Shown here one piece after another: positions 10,501 to 22,500 of a DNA stretch of 64,000 nucleotides. Position 1 is the stretch's first letter. Each line of letters begins with the position of its first letter. The stretch spans positions 5,126,256 through 5,190,255 of the forward strand of contig CAJINV010000005.1 in NCBI GenBank assembly GCA_905178155.1. The letters are read 5' to 3'. The translations under genes and the position numbers were made by a program. This DNA is from Amoebophrya sp. A120. Its lineage: Eukaryota > Sar > Dinophyceae > Syndiniales > Amoebophryaceae. Below the pieces are notes generated by a model. It was given only the letters and a program-made list of their open reading frames with translations, did no database searches and was not told where the DNA came from.

Positions 10501-13390
10501 AAATGGCCTGGAAATAAGTACCATCGCCGGGGACGAGGACATCAGTCCTGTGGGAGAAGAGCAAAAGCCTCCGCATAATGTTGTGGGGCTGGAGGCGTCG
10601 AAACATCGAAGCAAAGTACTGGAGGCGTCGAAACATCGAAGCAGGAAATTCTTGTCCCGCCGGGCAGATGATCGTGTTGACGGTGTGGAAGAAACCGAAT
10701 TGGACGCTACAGCGGAGCAAGTGCGGATTTTGGAGCAATCGGAATCGGCGGACGTGCAGGCGTGGATAAGCTCCTTGTTGGAAGCTGCAGGCGGTTCTGG
10801 TGCAGGAGCAGGTGTCAGTGACCTGTCGGACGGTGAGTCGGCTATTAACGAGGGTGAAAAATTAAAATTGGCTTACGAGCGCCAAGGGAATGAAGAAGAA
10901 CAACAAGACGCGGTGGAGGACCTCGAGGGCAGATTGAAGAACGACCCCAACGCGCTTAAAAGGTTCCTCCGGAGCATGAAGGCAAATCTCGAGTCGGCCT
11001 CGAGCACGATGCTCGGGTCGGATCCGTCTGAAGCTCAAAAAGACGCTGAAGCGAAAATGTCCGAGGTGAACGAGAAGACAACGCCAAAAGACGCAGGCAA
11101 CCTCTTGGCAACTGTCGTGCAAAGGGTGCCCTTTATGAAAAGCGTTTTTCACTTATCCTGAGGAAAAACGTCCCCACACCAGAGTCAGGATGGGGATTTT
11201 GCAACACAAACCTAGGAGTTTTGGGAGTCACGCATGACAAGTTGCGCTCCGCAGTGTAGTGCAGGTTAGCAAGTGCAGCCGCATCACAGATTCATCTGCT
11301 CATCCTGTTCACAGCGTCACAAATTCCAAAACACGATTGGAAATGGCTCTCATGGGGATGCGCATTACAAGTCTTCCTGTCTTTGCAAATCTGCATTACA
11401 ACTCTGGTGTGGGTACGTTTTTACTCAGGATATCACTTCATCACGAAGTCTTTTCACGTTTCCATTTGCTCGATGATGGCGGGGGCCGTCACCCGGCTGG
11501 TAGTGGCCAAGTTTCTTATATGCAAGAAAAAAACTGTCACTGTGTATGTGTAAATTTGTGTTGCAGAACACGCAATAGAGTTACACCTGTCATGCCAGAC
11601 AGCCATGAAGTCCTCTATTCGTGTGTGTTTTCCCTTACATCAAGCCACGCATGACAGGTTTTCTCGATCATGTAGAGCAAATTTGTGATGCTGTCAACCA
11701 AACACTAACACAGTTTTTTTCTTGGATATCTTAGTTTCTACACCCCCACAGCGTTCGCATTGGGCCTTCCGGCGGCGGTGCGGTTTGTCATTTACTCCTT
11801 CTTAATTTCGGGCCCAGTCGGTAAACGGTTTCGACACTTTGTTGACCTCGCGATTTTAAAGAGCTGGAATCAGATCAAAGCTGTGGCCAACTGGGTTCTT
11901 AAGAAGCTCGTCCAGAACGTGGGGCACTTGCTTCGGAACGTCGCGGGATATACTGTGCAAAAGTATCGTACTCGTACAAATGCTAATGCAAGTCTTGCAT
12001 TACAAATCTTGGCTTGCAAGGCAAATCTGCATTACAAATTTTATTTCTCATGCTGAGGAAATTTGTAATGCATTTATACGAGTGCGCTGCTTTTGCACTG
12101 CATACGGGACCTGCGTTCGGCAAACTGTTTTCCAAGGCATACCAGAAACTGTGGCCCCCCTCGACGAATGCGGAAGTGTCGCCACCTACAGCTCCGGGTG
12201 GCGGAGTGCCAACTTCTGCCTCGACAGACCCGAACGCTGCAGGACCGGCACTAGTTGTACCAGCACAAGTAGCGGCCGACCCAGCTGTGCGAAATTCTCT
12301 GTCGCCAGGCCCGGGTGCTGCACGACTTCATCCACAAGAACCGGGTGCTGCAGGACCACTAGTACTAGCACAACCGGCCGGCCAAGCAGCTTTACCGGCC
12401 GGAACACGAGAATCATTAGGAGCAGCAGCTGAACTACGCCCCCACCATCCCGAGCTGTTTTCCCTGGAAAATGGAAATGACTCAACAAACAAAATCAAGT
12501 TCCCGCACAAAGTCTCGGAGCTTCAGCACGCGATAAAGTCGTTTTGTGACCACTATGCTGGTGGCACGCTGTACGAGATTGGACTGCAAGCTCCTCTGCC
12601 GCGAGGAGACTACATCTGGGAGGACGACTATGGAAGCGTCAGGACTGAAATCAACGAAGTCGAATTGACTTGTGTTGATGCATAAAATCGATTATACTAG
12701 TTGGAGCCTCAGTATCTAAATGGCGCGTGACAAATTTCGGGAGAACCAAATATATCCAGTCTGTCATGCTGTTTCGACAAAGGCGACCGCTCCTGTCATG
12801 CTACTCTGGCGGAAGTGCGTCTTCTTGTTCCCCTCCTTTTGAACAGGCTTGCAAAAATCGCTCTCATTTGCCTGCTCCCCAACACAGGCCATACGTGCCC
12901 TACATAATTTTACGCATGACAAATTTTTCGATTTTGTCGATTTCGATCCTGACAGCACTCCCATAACTACGACGTCGGGTCTCCAAGTTGGACCTGCGAC
13001 CAGGCCTCCAACTACTTTCACATGGGGAAGCTGTCGGGCGGAAGCGTGGACGGAACCAAGAAAGTTCGGGCGATGAAACTATACGTTGAACAAGACACAG
13101 GCACAGCACGAGCACAAGAAGCACTAGAACAACAGCCACGGAAAGAACCCCAACAACAAGTGGTCGTTTTGGAGCCGGGCTGGCAGGTGATTGCGGCGCT
13201 GCCGAGTGTGGCGATGCAGAATGCTGGCAGCGCGGAATCGTTCTCGCTCGTCTTCCTGAACTACGCCCCCGAACACCTGGACACGGTCCGATCTTCAATT
13301 TTCAACGAGAAGTTTAGCATCACAAACCGAAACCCAAAAGGCGCGCCCTTGCTGGTCCCGACCCGGGACATCACGTTCAGCACCCGGTGA
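4567..13390 (+). CDS. Gene B: giant acidic membrane-anchored protein, unknown function
   Basis: Eleven exons: 4567-5455, 5661-6347, 6606-6884, 7157-7323, 7639-8317, 8635-8757, 9045-11153, 11438-11518, 11734-11948, 12110-12628, 12971-13390. They total 6168 nt, 2055 residues, with one uninterrupted frame. The ATG at 4567 is the first in frame. A hydrophobic stretch at residues 59-93 (VLVLFCLFAINMMLSLLG) looks like a signal anchor. Acidic Ser/Asp/Glu linkers alternate with amphipathic or hydrophobic segments such as GGVAKNIWGSAKRR, LMNLVKNVAHGLMAVG and FVFPYIFFVLTKICPVLGPF. The C-terminal 180 residues are more globular (GDYIWEDDDVGSPSWTC, later SFSLVFLNYAPEHLDTVR). All ten introns are introner-like. 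No family is recognised. A secreted or surface protein of a parasite is a possible reading, not shown. Confidence 0.75.
5456..5660 (+). mobile_element. Introner, family H
   Basis: Starts TATCCCACGAAAAAAGTGTT and ends CGTTTTTCTTCCCATA. TSD AGTGC. Removal joins ETEQV to QSSALQRTPDEED. Confidence 0.9.
5683..5803 (+). repeat. 18-bp coding minisatellite
   Basis: About six to seven degenerate copies of an 18-bp unit (CTCAGACGGAGAGGACGA) encode SDGEDD-type acidic repeats in gene B. The last units are nearly identical, suggesting recent slippage. Confidence 0.85.
6348..6605 (+). mobile_element. Probable introner, family unclear
   Basis: Inverted arms TGCTTCACTGT and ACAGTGAAGCA lie just inside the ends. 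Frame continuity puts the joint at ITM to NEMAFSEDRF. The TSD is poor (CATGA versus ACGAA), so boundaries may shift by a few bases. Confidence 0.65.
6885..7156 (+). mobile_element. Introner, family A
   Basis: TATCAAATGC start, TTTGCATTTGATA end. TSD GGTGC. Removal joins VPFLV to RAALSQVWK. Confidence 0.92.
7324..7638 (+). mobile_element. Introner, family A
   Basis: Starts TACCAAAGGCAAACATGTCC and ends TATTTGCAATCCATA. TSD GCAAA/GCCAA, one mismatch. Removal joins LMAVGK to GVWNMAKR. Confidence 0.85.
8318..8634 (+). mobile_element. Introner, family B
   Basis: Starts TATCCTGAGCAAAAACGTC and ends GACGTTTTTGCTTGGGATA. TSD GGACC/GGAGA is degenerate. Removal joins KSAMD to QMWGTGED in frame. Confidence 0.85.
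8758..9044 (+). mobile_element. Introner, family A
   Basis: TATCAAATGCAAAAATGTCT start. The 3' end is diverged (TTTCGCACTTGATA). TSD CTTGA is exact. Removal joins VSDLL to TGVLHLF. Confidence 0.9.
11154..11437 (+). mobile_element. Introner, family B
   Basis: TATCCTGAGGAAAAACGTCC start, ACGTTTTTACTCAGGATA end. TSD TCACT. Removal joins KSVFH to FITKSFHV. Confidence 0.92.
11519..11733 (+). mobile_element. Introner, family I
   Basis: TATGCAAGAAAAAAACTGT start, CACAGTTTTTTTCTTGGATA end. TSD TCTTA. Removal joins LVVAKFL to SFYTPTAF. Confidence 0.92.
11949..12109 (+). mobile_element. Introner, family C
   Basis: TATACTGTGCAAAAGTATCG start, CTTTTGCACTGCATA end. TSD CGGGA. Removal joins LLRNVAG to PAFGKLF. 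Confidence 0.92.
12629..12970 (+). mobile_element. Introner, family E
   Basis: TATGGAAGCGTCAGGACTGA start, ending CTCCCATA. TSD ACGAC/ACTAC. Removal joins IWEDD to DVGSPSW. Confidence 0.88.
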
Positions 13391-14402
13391 AATAAAATGG
13401 AAATGAATTATCAGTGCTAGAAGTGCAACTTCTGTACGAGGAAAATATATCACACGCAGCGGAGCCGACTCCGCCAGGAACAGTGCGGGTCGTGTCTCTG
13501 TTTGTCGAAAGTGCGCCTCATTTCGTTTTTTATTTTTCCAATTTTTTTTTTTTGCTAGTTAGTTTCGTTTTTCTTATGTTTTTTTTTTTGGTTTTTTGGA
13601 AATGGAAGCTTTTCAATTTTATAATCTAATAAGCGCACCACTCTCAAGACATGCGCCGCTTTTATTTTTACTATCACAACCGCACTCAGGAGGGGCATTG
13701 CTTAGCTTCATGTTAAATCTTTTTACGCCATTTCGAAATACGAGCTTCAGTAGTAAAAGTTGTTGCTTTTATTGAAGTTGTAGCGCTAGAAGACACATGA
13801 CGAGAAGAAAGAACAGCGCCAACTTTCAACCGGTTTCCCAACAAACAAACAACAAACAATAAAAATTGCGACCACCCAGCTGCAGTAGTTACGATCCCCT
13901 TTCGTTCCTTGAGTTAAGCATGCAACCACTTCACGACCACGTGCTAAAAGTATTTCTCTACGAAAATATATGACACGCAGCGGAGCCGACAGGAACAGTG
14001 CAGGTGTCTCTGTTTGTCGAAAGTGCGCCTCATTTCGTGTTCCTTGCGTCTTTTCTACAACTTCCAGTGGTATTTACAGATTAGGAGATACTAGATACTG
14101 TCTTGTCCCCTCGATCCCGGTTCGTAATTGTACCAGCGTGAGCATTATTTAGTAAGTAGCCTTTCATCTGGTGTAGTCCGCGATCACCTTGTTCTTCATG
14201 TCGTTGGTGCCAGGGGTGGGATTGGATCCACTTTTCGTCGTCTGTCAATCGTTGTAAATGCTTTTTCCAGCAAGAAACATGAAAGATATACTTAAATCGA
14301 AGGAGCAGATGAAGGGAAATTTTTATACCGGAACAGGCTAAGACAGGAATAATTGTATTGAATTTCAAAAGACGAAAATCGTACACATCAAAATAAAAAG
14401 TC
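13391..14402. other. Intergenic between genes B and C, with a direct repeat pair
   Basis: T-rich downstream flank of gene B. It contains two related stretches of about 80 bp (about 13441-13526 and 13961-14038) sharing ACGCAGCGGAGCCGAC and GTTTGTCGAAAGTGCGCCTC. No gene is supported. Confidence 0.6.
13441..13526 (+). repeat. Direct repeat, copy 1 (copy 2 at about 13961-14038)
   Basis: Shares GGAGCCGAC, GGAACAGTGC and TCGAAAGTGCGCCTCATTTC with the second copy, with small indels. The first copy begins about 50 bp after the gene B stop. Confidence 0.8.
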
Positions 14403-17400
14403 ATGGTCACCTCGTCCTCTTGGCTGCGTCGTAATCTTTCGCCTTTGCTCACTCTCCTCGCAAAAAGCGTCTTGCTGGCACCGAAAGAACAAGAAGTGCG
14501 TTGTGGGTTCGCTCTACTCTCGTCTGACAGTGCAGTGCCGGCGCGACCACGAGCTGCTGCACTTCCAGTAGCGTCCTCACTCGCAGCAAACTTCGCAGAG
14601 CCGGTCGACCGAGTTCGCATCTTGCGGCACACTAGCACTGCTACAGCTACAGCTATCGAACCACAAAGCGACGACCCTCACAGGGCCGACGCGCACTACA
14701 TACTGAACCAACAAACAGTTGCACACACGGGGGGGCCTCAAGAGCCGTCGAGAAGTGGAATTCTGACCTCGTCCACGACGATATGAACTGCAAAAGTATC
14801 GTACTCGTGTAAATGCATTACAAATTTTCTCAGCATGAGAAATAAAATTTGTAATGCTGATTTGCCTCGACAAATAAATTGCAAGACCTGCATTTATACG
14901 AGTGCGATACTTTTGCACAGCATAGACGACCCTCCAGCCCTCCGCCTTCTGCACCATCGTAACCGAAACCGCTTTATCAAATGCAAATTATATGTCTGGC
15001 TCTGGAAGAATGCAAGTTTGTCATGCTTGTCTGGCATGACTCGAGAATCTGTGTTGCATAGGCACGAAAATGCTCTCTGTCCTGTCATGCAAAAATGCGG
15101 TTTGCCATGCGGAATACGTAAGACATGAGAGCCAAAGAATTTGTCATGCGTAGCTGCGTATTGCAGTGCGTCTACCTTTCAGTTTTAGCATTACAAGTTT
15201 CCAGACCCAGACATATTTGCAATCCATACGCTTTGCCTGACTTTTTCGCGTACCTCCTCACCCTGAACATCCATCACCCAACCACCACCGTCTACGTCTT
15301 AGCCGACGAGGAGTCGGAGCGACGGACAAAATTGATGGATTTTTTCCCAAAACTCTCCATCAAAGTCAACTTTGTTAGTGGAGACGACCTACTTCTACCC
15401 GCCTCTACTGCGGACGCAGCTCCGTCGGAACAATTTCAATTTGCAGCACCAAAGCGCCGGCCGAAGTTATTCCAATCCCGCATGGCCGTTTTCGAGCACT
15501 GGTTGTCCAATCGAAACCACACGGAGGACAGGCGGCTTATGAGGTTCTCAAACGTTACACTCTCAACTGTTACATGAATTTGTCATGCAAAACTCTCATC
15601 AGCATCACTATCATCAAGCTGCTTCGCATGACAAGTTCCCAAAGGGCTAATCAGCATCTAAACCCGCTGTGCCGAACCTGTAATGCAAACGGCGGAATCT
15701 TCACCCTTGCACTTTTGCCATTCTTGCATTACAAACTCAGGTGCCCTAGTGTGGGTCGCGCTTGTGGTTTCGGTCGGTTTAGCATTAGAAATTCATGTAA
15801 CAGTTGAGAATGTAACGATTGAGAACGCCATACGGTTGCTGAATTTTGAACAGTTTCAGAAGTACGTGAAACCGGTTTTGGACCGTCGTGACGGTCGTAT
15901 GGCGGCGAGGAACAGAGGCTCAGTTGCAGATGTTGATCATGCAGCGCCCAGCTCTGTCGTGTCTCTTATCCAGGACGAGATCGACTGGCACTCTGGCCGC
16001 TCGGTAGAGGAGAAGCGGGAGAAGATCAGTCCGAGGGTGCACAAAGAGCTGAATTTGTGGTGGAACAATAAGATGAAGATTATCCGGTACGCCTTGAAAA
16101 AAGAGGCAGAAAGGATGAGACTTCATTTAGTACCGGAGCAGATCCTCGCGGCTGATACTGATAGTCCTCGTCGCACTGGTCGTGTTCCTCCTCCTGACGT
16201 CCTGTACACGGACTGCGACACCTGGTTTTTGAAGCCCTTCGAAATTATCTTCAAGGAACGAGAAGATGCGGAGGAACACCAAGAAGCTGCTGTACTAGGT
16301 AGAACTACATCTTCTGCAACTACTCTTGAAGAGACGAACCAGGACCAGTCCTCGAAATCGAATGAAGAACCCCGTGTTGATCATCCTGATCGTCCGTCCT
16401 TCTGCATCCTACCGAGTACAACACATCTGGACAATATGGATCTGTCAGGATTGAAATCGTCAAAGTTGAAATAATTTGTGACGCGTAAAACGGATTATAC
16501 CAGTTGGCGCCTAGTTTTCAAGTGGCGCATGACAAATTTTCCTGGCCTTTAGAGCAAGTCTGTCATGCTGTTTCGGGCAAAACAAGGGCTCCCCTCTGTC
16601 ATGCTAATCAGCAACCCAATTCTGGACGACCCTTGCCAGCACTACAATCTGCCTCCCTTGCGTCCTCTGCAATAGAGACAGTCTCGTCTGAGTTGCATTT
16701 TAATATGCATGACAAATCATTTCAACTTTGTCGATTTCAAACCTGACGCTTCCATAGACAAAAGATTCCAGATTCCGCCAAGCGCCCCTGGTGGTGTTAT
16801 GTTCGAGGGGACGCCGGTTTGGGTTTTTGGCGACGACAAAGGGCAAAGAATGTTGGATTTCTGGGAGAAAGAGAACACGAGACTAGCGGAGAACCTCGTC
16901 GACCACTACATGACAGATTTGCGGGCGCTCAGAAGAGTGGAATGGAGGTACAACAGTGTAGATCAACCTTCTACAACTTCAACTCCCGCACAGGCACACC
17001 TCTTAGGGGTCAAAGTCAATGAAGATGCTGCAGCTAATCTTGCAAATGCAAATGCGCGTTCGACTCCTAGCTATGCACGCCCACCAGTCGCCCGTCTGCC
17101 GACACATAGCACGTCGATTTTTGCTATCCTGTGCAAAAGCTGCATCGTATTCGTATTGCAATCATGGATGCGTTACAAATCTTTTTGTTAAGTCAAATCC
17201 GCATTACAAATTTTATTTCTCATGCTGAGGAAATTTGTAATGCAAGTATACGAGTGCGATACTTTTGCAATCCATATTTGCGGTGCGCCATTTGTACGCG
17301 GAGTTTGGAATGAGTTTGAATCAGAAGGGAGAGTTGAAGTTTAGTCCGAAGAAGACATCAGCCGGAGCGAATCACGAAGTAGAATTTGATGATGCAGCGA

Positions 17401-18305
17401 GGTCGCCGTTTCTGGTTGAAGAAGCCGTGCAGAAGATGTCGGAAAGAACTACAGAAGCAACTACAGCGTCTAGCACGTCAACCGATTTTTATGCGGGGAC
17501 GGATCAAGAAGTTGGTGAAACAGAAATGCCAAACCCTCCTCGACGTCGTTTGGGAATTTTCCTTCCTCCGGCAGCAAGAAACGACGCCTCACCTCCGAGC
17601 ATAACAGCAATAAATGACGACCGTATTAAGCCTCTTGGTCTTGAAAGAAATATTCCCGACGAAGCGCAGCTGATGCACGTGCACATTCAAAATTTGAACT
17701 ACAACACTGCCCACGTTGTCGCCTACCTGCTCACCGTCCTCCACACCGCCGAACGGTTCCGGGAAATCGCCTGTCTTCTGGCTGTGCTTAGGCACGCGAG
17801 TGCTATTGGGGTGTTGTACCATCATGGGTTATTTTTACAGATGATGAACCAGGTAGAACCATCAAGTTCAAGTACGCAGGAGGAAAGCGAGATGAATGTT
17901 CTTTTTCCTGCAGACGTGGCCCTAGATAGTTTTTTCAGAGATGAACCGGACCAAAAAACAGCAACTCAAATGGACACATGTCTGGGAAGTAGAACAAGTG
18001 ACTACTATATCAAAAACGGGACGGATTCTCTGTACAATCGCAATGCACCGATAGAAGCGTCTCCGACGAGAGCAACAATAACGGCACACCAGTTACAAGA
18101 AGTTATTCGAACTTTTATCGCATATAATTGCCGCTTGAGGATCGTCTTGTTTCAGGCAGAAACAATCTTGTTCCGCGGAGCAGTGGTGGTTCACGCGTAC
18201 ATTCTTTCCACACGAAAAATTGTTCCACAGTCATCTTCTTTCCACATCTTGGTTCGATGTCGCTTTCCGCTTTTCCGGTCGCGGCGAAGGAGCGTTTTCG
18301 GGTGA
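14403..18305 (+). CDS. Gene C: putative DxD glycosyltransferase
   Basis: Exons 14403-14781, 14930-14974, 15234-15537, 15838-16434, 16762-17124 and 17282-18305 total 2712 nt, 903 residues. The pattern fits nucleotide-sugar-dependent transferases. A Rossmann-like start (SAFCTIVTETALPDFFAYLL, then TTTVYVLADEES) is followed by NKMKIIRYALKKEAE. Next comes the metal-binding DxD, seen as VLYTDCDTWFLKPFE with the DCD near residue 368. After it, PGGVMFEGTPVWVFGDD, FWEKEN and DHYMTDLRALRR resemble the region after the DxD in such enzymes. Low-complexity inserts separate the blocks. The N-terminus is weakly hydrophobic (LLTLLAKSVLLA) and may direct the protein to the secretory pathway. Donor and acceptor are unknown. 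The last 230 residues look less conserved, and their 3' end is duplicated at 33960. Confidence 0.7.
14782..14929 (+). mobile_element. Introner, family C
   Basis: TATGAACTGCAAAAGTATCG start, CTTTTGCACAGCATA end. TSD GACGA. In-frame joint. Confidence 0.92.
14975..15233 (+). mobile_element. Introner, family A
   Basis: TATCAAATGCAAATTATATG start, TATTTGCAATCCATA end. TSD CGCTT. Removal joins IVTETAL to PDFFAYLL. Confidence 0.92.
15538..15837 (+). mobile_element. Introner, family G
   Basis: TATGAGGTTCTCAAACGTTA start, GATTGAGAACGCCATA end. TSD CGGCT/CGGTT. Removal joins DRRL to LNFEQFQK. Confidence 0.9.
16435..16761 (+). mobile_element. Introner, family E
   Basis: TATGGATCTGTCAGGATTGA start, CTGACGCTTCCATA end. 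TSD GACAA. Removal joins TTHLDK to RFQIPPS. Confidence 0.92.
17125..17281 (+). mobile_element. Introner, family C
   Basis: TATCCTGTGCAAAAGCTGC start, ACTTTTGCAATCCATA end. TSD TTTGC. Removal joins TSIFA to VRHLYAEF. Confidence 0.92.
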
Positions 18306-19565
18306 GAAGGAATTACTGCTCTCCAGCCCCTTTGCAGACGAAATCATGGAGATCACTTTCTTACGGAAGAAACAGGGGGTCGGCACGTGAGTTGAGGATC
18401 TGGATCTAGTTGCTATGTGAGGCGTGCGCTGCTAGCTTTCATTCCCAACTATCTTCTAGCCGATTTCTTCGCTATTTCCATTTGTTTTCAATTTTCAATC
18501 AGGAGCAGTATTCGTCTTTTCCATTTGTCTGTAGGTTGCTGTTGTTTTTTATTTTCATCTGTAATTAGGTATGTTCTTTATCTTTTGCTATCGCAATTAC
18601 GACTACTGTATGTAGTTAGGGCTTTCTCTCTGGAAGTAGGTAGGTTGGGCCATCGCTATCGCTATTTTTTCCCACTGTTGTTTGTTTGTTGGTTGGTTGC
18701 TGATGTTGCCATGATGTTTCGCGACCAGACCGTCGGGCTCTCACCACGATTTTGGTGTGTGGCCTCGATGGTGGAACGCGCAGTTTTCAGTGTCCTTGTC
18801 GGGGTTTATGGCCTAACTTCCCAGTCCCACCCAGTAGGCATGATATTCAGGCCGGGGCTTTTATGATCACGTGGGGGGAGGACAAGGTCACTGTTAGCCG
18901 CCTCTACTAAAACTAGTAAGCGTGGTCAAGTTTTAGCTCATGAAAGCTCCAGCTGCACTCTTAAAGTTCTGGAACGCCGCCCCGCAGCCAAGCCAAGCCA
19001 AGACCTCTCTGATTCTGATTCTGATTCAATCACTGTGCTGTAGATCATTATGTTGCTCCTGTCACGGAGGCGGAATAGCAAGAAGTCATCGGGAAGATCT
19101 TCTATGAAAAAAACGAAAAGTTTTCATCACCTCCCGTCGCTCTTGCTGCTGAGTCTTTTTCCCTGCGATAGTACTGATCGAAACATATTAGAGTTGTTGA
19201 AATGAATTCTTTGGTCAGAAATACCGCTTGATGCTGTTGTGCTTTTCGTTTCTGATTGGATTTTTTGGATCATACACTTCTAGCGTTTACTGATAAAGTA
19301 CCTATTTCTTGTAGTCGAAGAAAGAACTTGATGAGGGCAGTTCTCCTGCGGGCGCCGGTTTTGCGTAGCCTTTGTTTCGAGGTGGATTGCGCAAGAAGTG
19401 CTGGAAGCATTCACCCTCTTGATGCGTTTTCCATGATGGCGGTTCGTGGTTCGTAAGAAAATGTGCCCCGTCGTGAGCCATATTATGGATAAAAACAGCG
19501 TCCAGCATGAGCAATTAGAAGTGCGTTGAGTATACAAAATTACCTTCAGCAAGTAGATGTAAAAG
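18306..19565. other. Intergenic between genes C and D
   Basis: No introner or gene recognised. A long T-rich tract lies at about 18440-18700. From 19025 to the importin start the sequence recurs, diverged, at about 34158-34700. Confidence 0.6.
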
Positions 19566-22500
19566 ATGAAGACCATGGATTTCGAGTCGCGGCGGCGCGC
19601 GTTCAAGCAGACGCAGGACTTGTATGACAGTGCACAACTTCCCCTCCCCCACTTTTGTATAGCATGAACGGCAACAGAAGCATCAGCAAGAATGCCGGTT
19701 TTGCATGACAAATTTACACTGGAGTGTAGTGCTGTTTGAGCTTCCAGAACTTGTCATGCGAACAGTGCTAAGAGGCAAAGCGTGAATTGGGTATTTTGCA
19801 TGACAAATGAGGGGGAGGGGGAGTTGTGCACTGTCATAACTTGAACGACGTGCGACGGAAGCGCGAAGACGAGGAAGTGCAGCTGCGGAAAACGGAAAAG
19901 GAGGTGCTCCTGCAGAAAAAGCGCCGGGATTGCCGCAGCGATGGTTGTAGTACACCAGCAGCTCCGGCGTCCACCTCGACTTCCTGTGCAGCTGCATCCT
20001 CTTCCACCACGGAAACAAGCATGGGTAGTACTTCTACCCACGGTAATTATAACAGCGCGGCAAGTAGGACAACCTCGAACAACAGTTGTGCCAGTGCTTC
20101 CAATTATACCGCACAGAAGATTTTAGGGCAGAGGAACACGCTGCTTTCGACAACCGACGAAGAGCACAGTTCGGGAGCGATGAATTCAAAAATGAGTCTG
20201 AATCTGAATGCGAGTGCAAGTGCACATCTTCAACTGCAGGCGACAGATCAACATGGTGCAGCTGTTGGCAATAATATTAACTCGCCTTGTGTGTTCCGTG
20301 ACCATCATGATCATGGCCCGCCAGAAGACTGCTCCCCATTACTGCATATGCACTGCAAGAGATATAATGTCTGGATTTGGAAGGTTGCAACTTGTCATGC
20401 TAAATCTGGATCGTGCCAAAAATATGTGTTGCATGAATTAATACCAAAAGATGTCCACTTTCGAACAAGTTCAGAGGCAGTTTGTCATGCAGGATAGGGA
20501 TGATAGAGGTTTCACAGAATCTGTCATGCTAGGTCCTACATGCCAGACCTCATGGGTCATGGAAAATCTGCGCCACAAGTCTTGCATTCTTCCAGACCTA
20601 GACATATTTGCAGTTTATACTGCAGTGGTTCGAGAACGCGACAACGGCACAGCTCTGCAAAATTATAACAGTTCACAACTCCCCCCTCCTCATTTGTGAT
20701 GCAAAATCCCAAGTCTAAACTTCGCCTCTTGGCACTGTTTGCATGACAAGTTCTGGCAGCCCAAACACCACTACAATCCTGTGAAAATTTGTCATGCAAA
20801 AGCTGCACTCTTGCAGGCCCGTCTATTGCTGTTCATGCAATACAAATGAGGGGGAGGGGGAGTTGTGCAGTCTCATAAAAATCGTGTTACAGGCAGACGA
20901 CAACGGCGAGATTGTTGAAGAAGGCGTAACATTGCCGCAGTTCGGCAACTACCCTAATTCCACCGGTAGTACAACTTCTGCGATCATGGGTACGATGAAG
21001 ACAGGAGATGCCGCTTCTTCAGGAACTGTAGTTCCTGAAATAAACAACAAGCTTGTTCTCACTGGCACCACGAAATCTGCATCCAGTTCGACGGGTGGAA
21101 GTACTACAACTGTGGCGCCCACGAGTGGTACATTCATCCGACATATCAACTGCAAATATGTAGTCTGGGTCTGGAAACTTGTGATGCTGAACTGTGGATG
21201 GCTGAAATATTTGCCAACGCAGCCAAGCATGACAAGTTTGCAGATCGCTTTCTCATGCTCAGTACGCATGGGAAACTGCGCTTTTGTATGACCAAAGAGG
21301 GCGTCTTTTTGTTTAGTCATGCAATACAGATTTTACAGGAATGTAGGACTGGCATGACAAGTTCCATGTTTCCAGACCCAGACATATTTGCATTGCATCC
21401 GACACCCACCTTCCAACCCGCACACGCCAATCAGCAAAACACGGGTGAAAGTCCTGCACGCGGTCACGGAGCTGCGGAAACGGCGTATCCTATGTAAAAA
21501 CATCCCCACACCATAGTCAAGGTGGGAAGTCTGCAACACAAATTCCCAAGTTTTGGGAGTTCTGCATGATAAGTTTCCATCTGCAGTGTAGTGCTGGCGA
21601 GCAAGGAAAGCCGCATAAGAAAGCCTAATTTCTGATCCTGTTTACAGCATTACAAATGGCAAAACACGATTGGAAATTTTGCCTCCCATGGAGATGCGCA
21701 TTACAGATGTTCCTGTCATTGTGCATCCGCATGACAACTCTGGGGTGGGGACGTTTTTACACAGGATACGGCTGTCGCGGCCGGAAAACCCCCCGATCCA
21801 GGAAATTTTGGACTACGGGCTGCAGGTTGCAGCGGCTGCAAGTAAGAGTAGTAGAAATGGAACAGGTGTAATATCGGGAACAACTACAACATGTGGAGAT
21901 CATACAGTGGGAAGCTGTACCTCCAATGGCAATAGAAATTGTCCTGAGCAAGGTCTTCAATATCATGGCAAGAATCACTGCATCAGGAAGATGGTGACGA
22001 TCATGCTGAATACCGACGATCACAAACTGAAATTCGAGCTGGCCTAGGCAGGAGAAGAACTGTGGTCTAGTCAGTGTAAGATGAACTCTCTTGGAGTGAC
22101 AGCATGACAAATTTGCTGTGCATGATAGAAAAAATCTGTGATGCATGGTTACTACGTGATGAAATTGCAATTGCATGTGAAAAGTAGCGGGCCTCATGGC
22201 AGCTGTCTCTGGCATGACAAGTATATGTTACTGTGTTGCTTTTTCTGCGTCACAGATGAATTTACACTTCTTTGCACAGTTTTTTTCTTGCATATAATCT
22301 GGACTTTGACCAACATCGCCAGCGGGAACTCCGAGCACACGAATGCTGTTGTTGAGTCGGGCGGTTTGGAGGCGTTTTTGCAGATCTTGAACAGCCGATC
22401 GGCGTTGCGCTCCGAGCTGTGTGAGCAGGCGATTTGGGCGTTGGGAAACATCGCGGGGGACGGCCCGGTGTTGCGGGACAAACTACTGGAGAGAAACGCC

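Larger units (their letters stand above)
18079..20570 (+). repeat. Source segment of a decayed duplication
   Basis: The 3' end of gene C, the spacer and the first two exons of importin-alpha are repeated at 33960-35490. The second copy lacks about 750 bp of spacer (about 18276-19024) and lacks the first importin introner. Small substitutions and indels are scattered throughout. Confidence 0.9.

Noticed and set aside
10130-10614. Open frames on the - strand opposite gene B
   Set aside because: They lie opposite long, biased coding sequence and change frame at exon boundaries; shadow frames.
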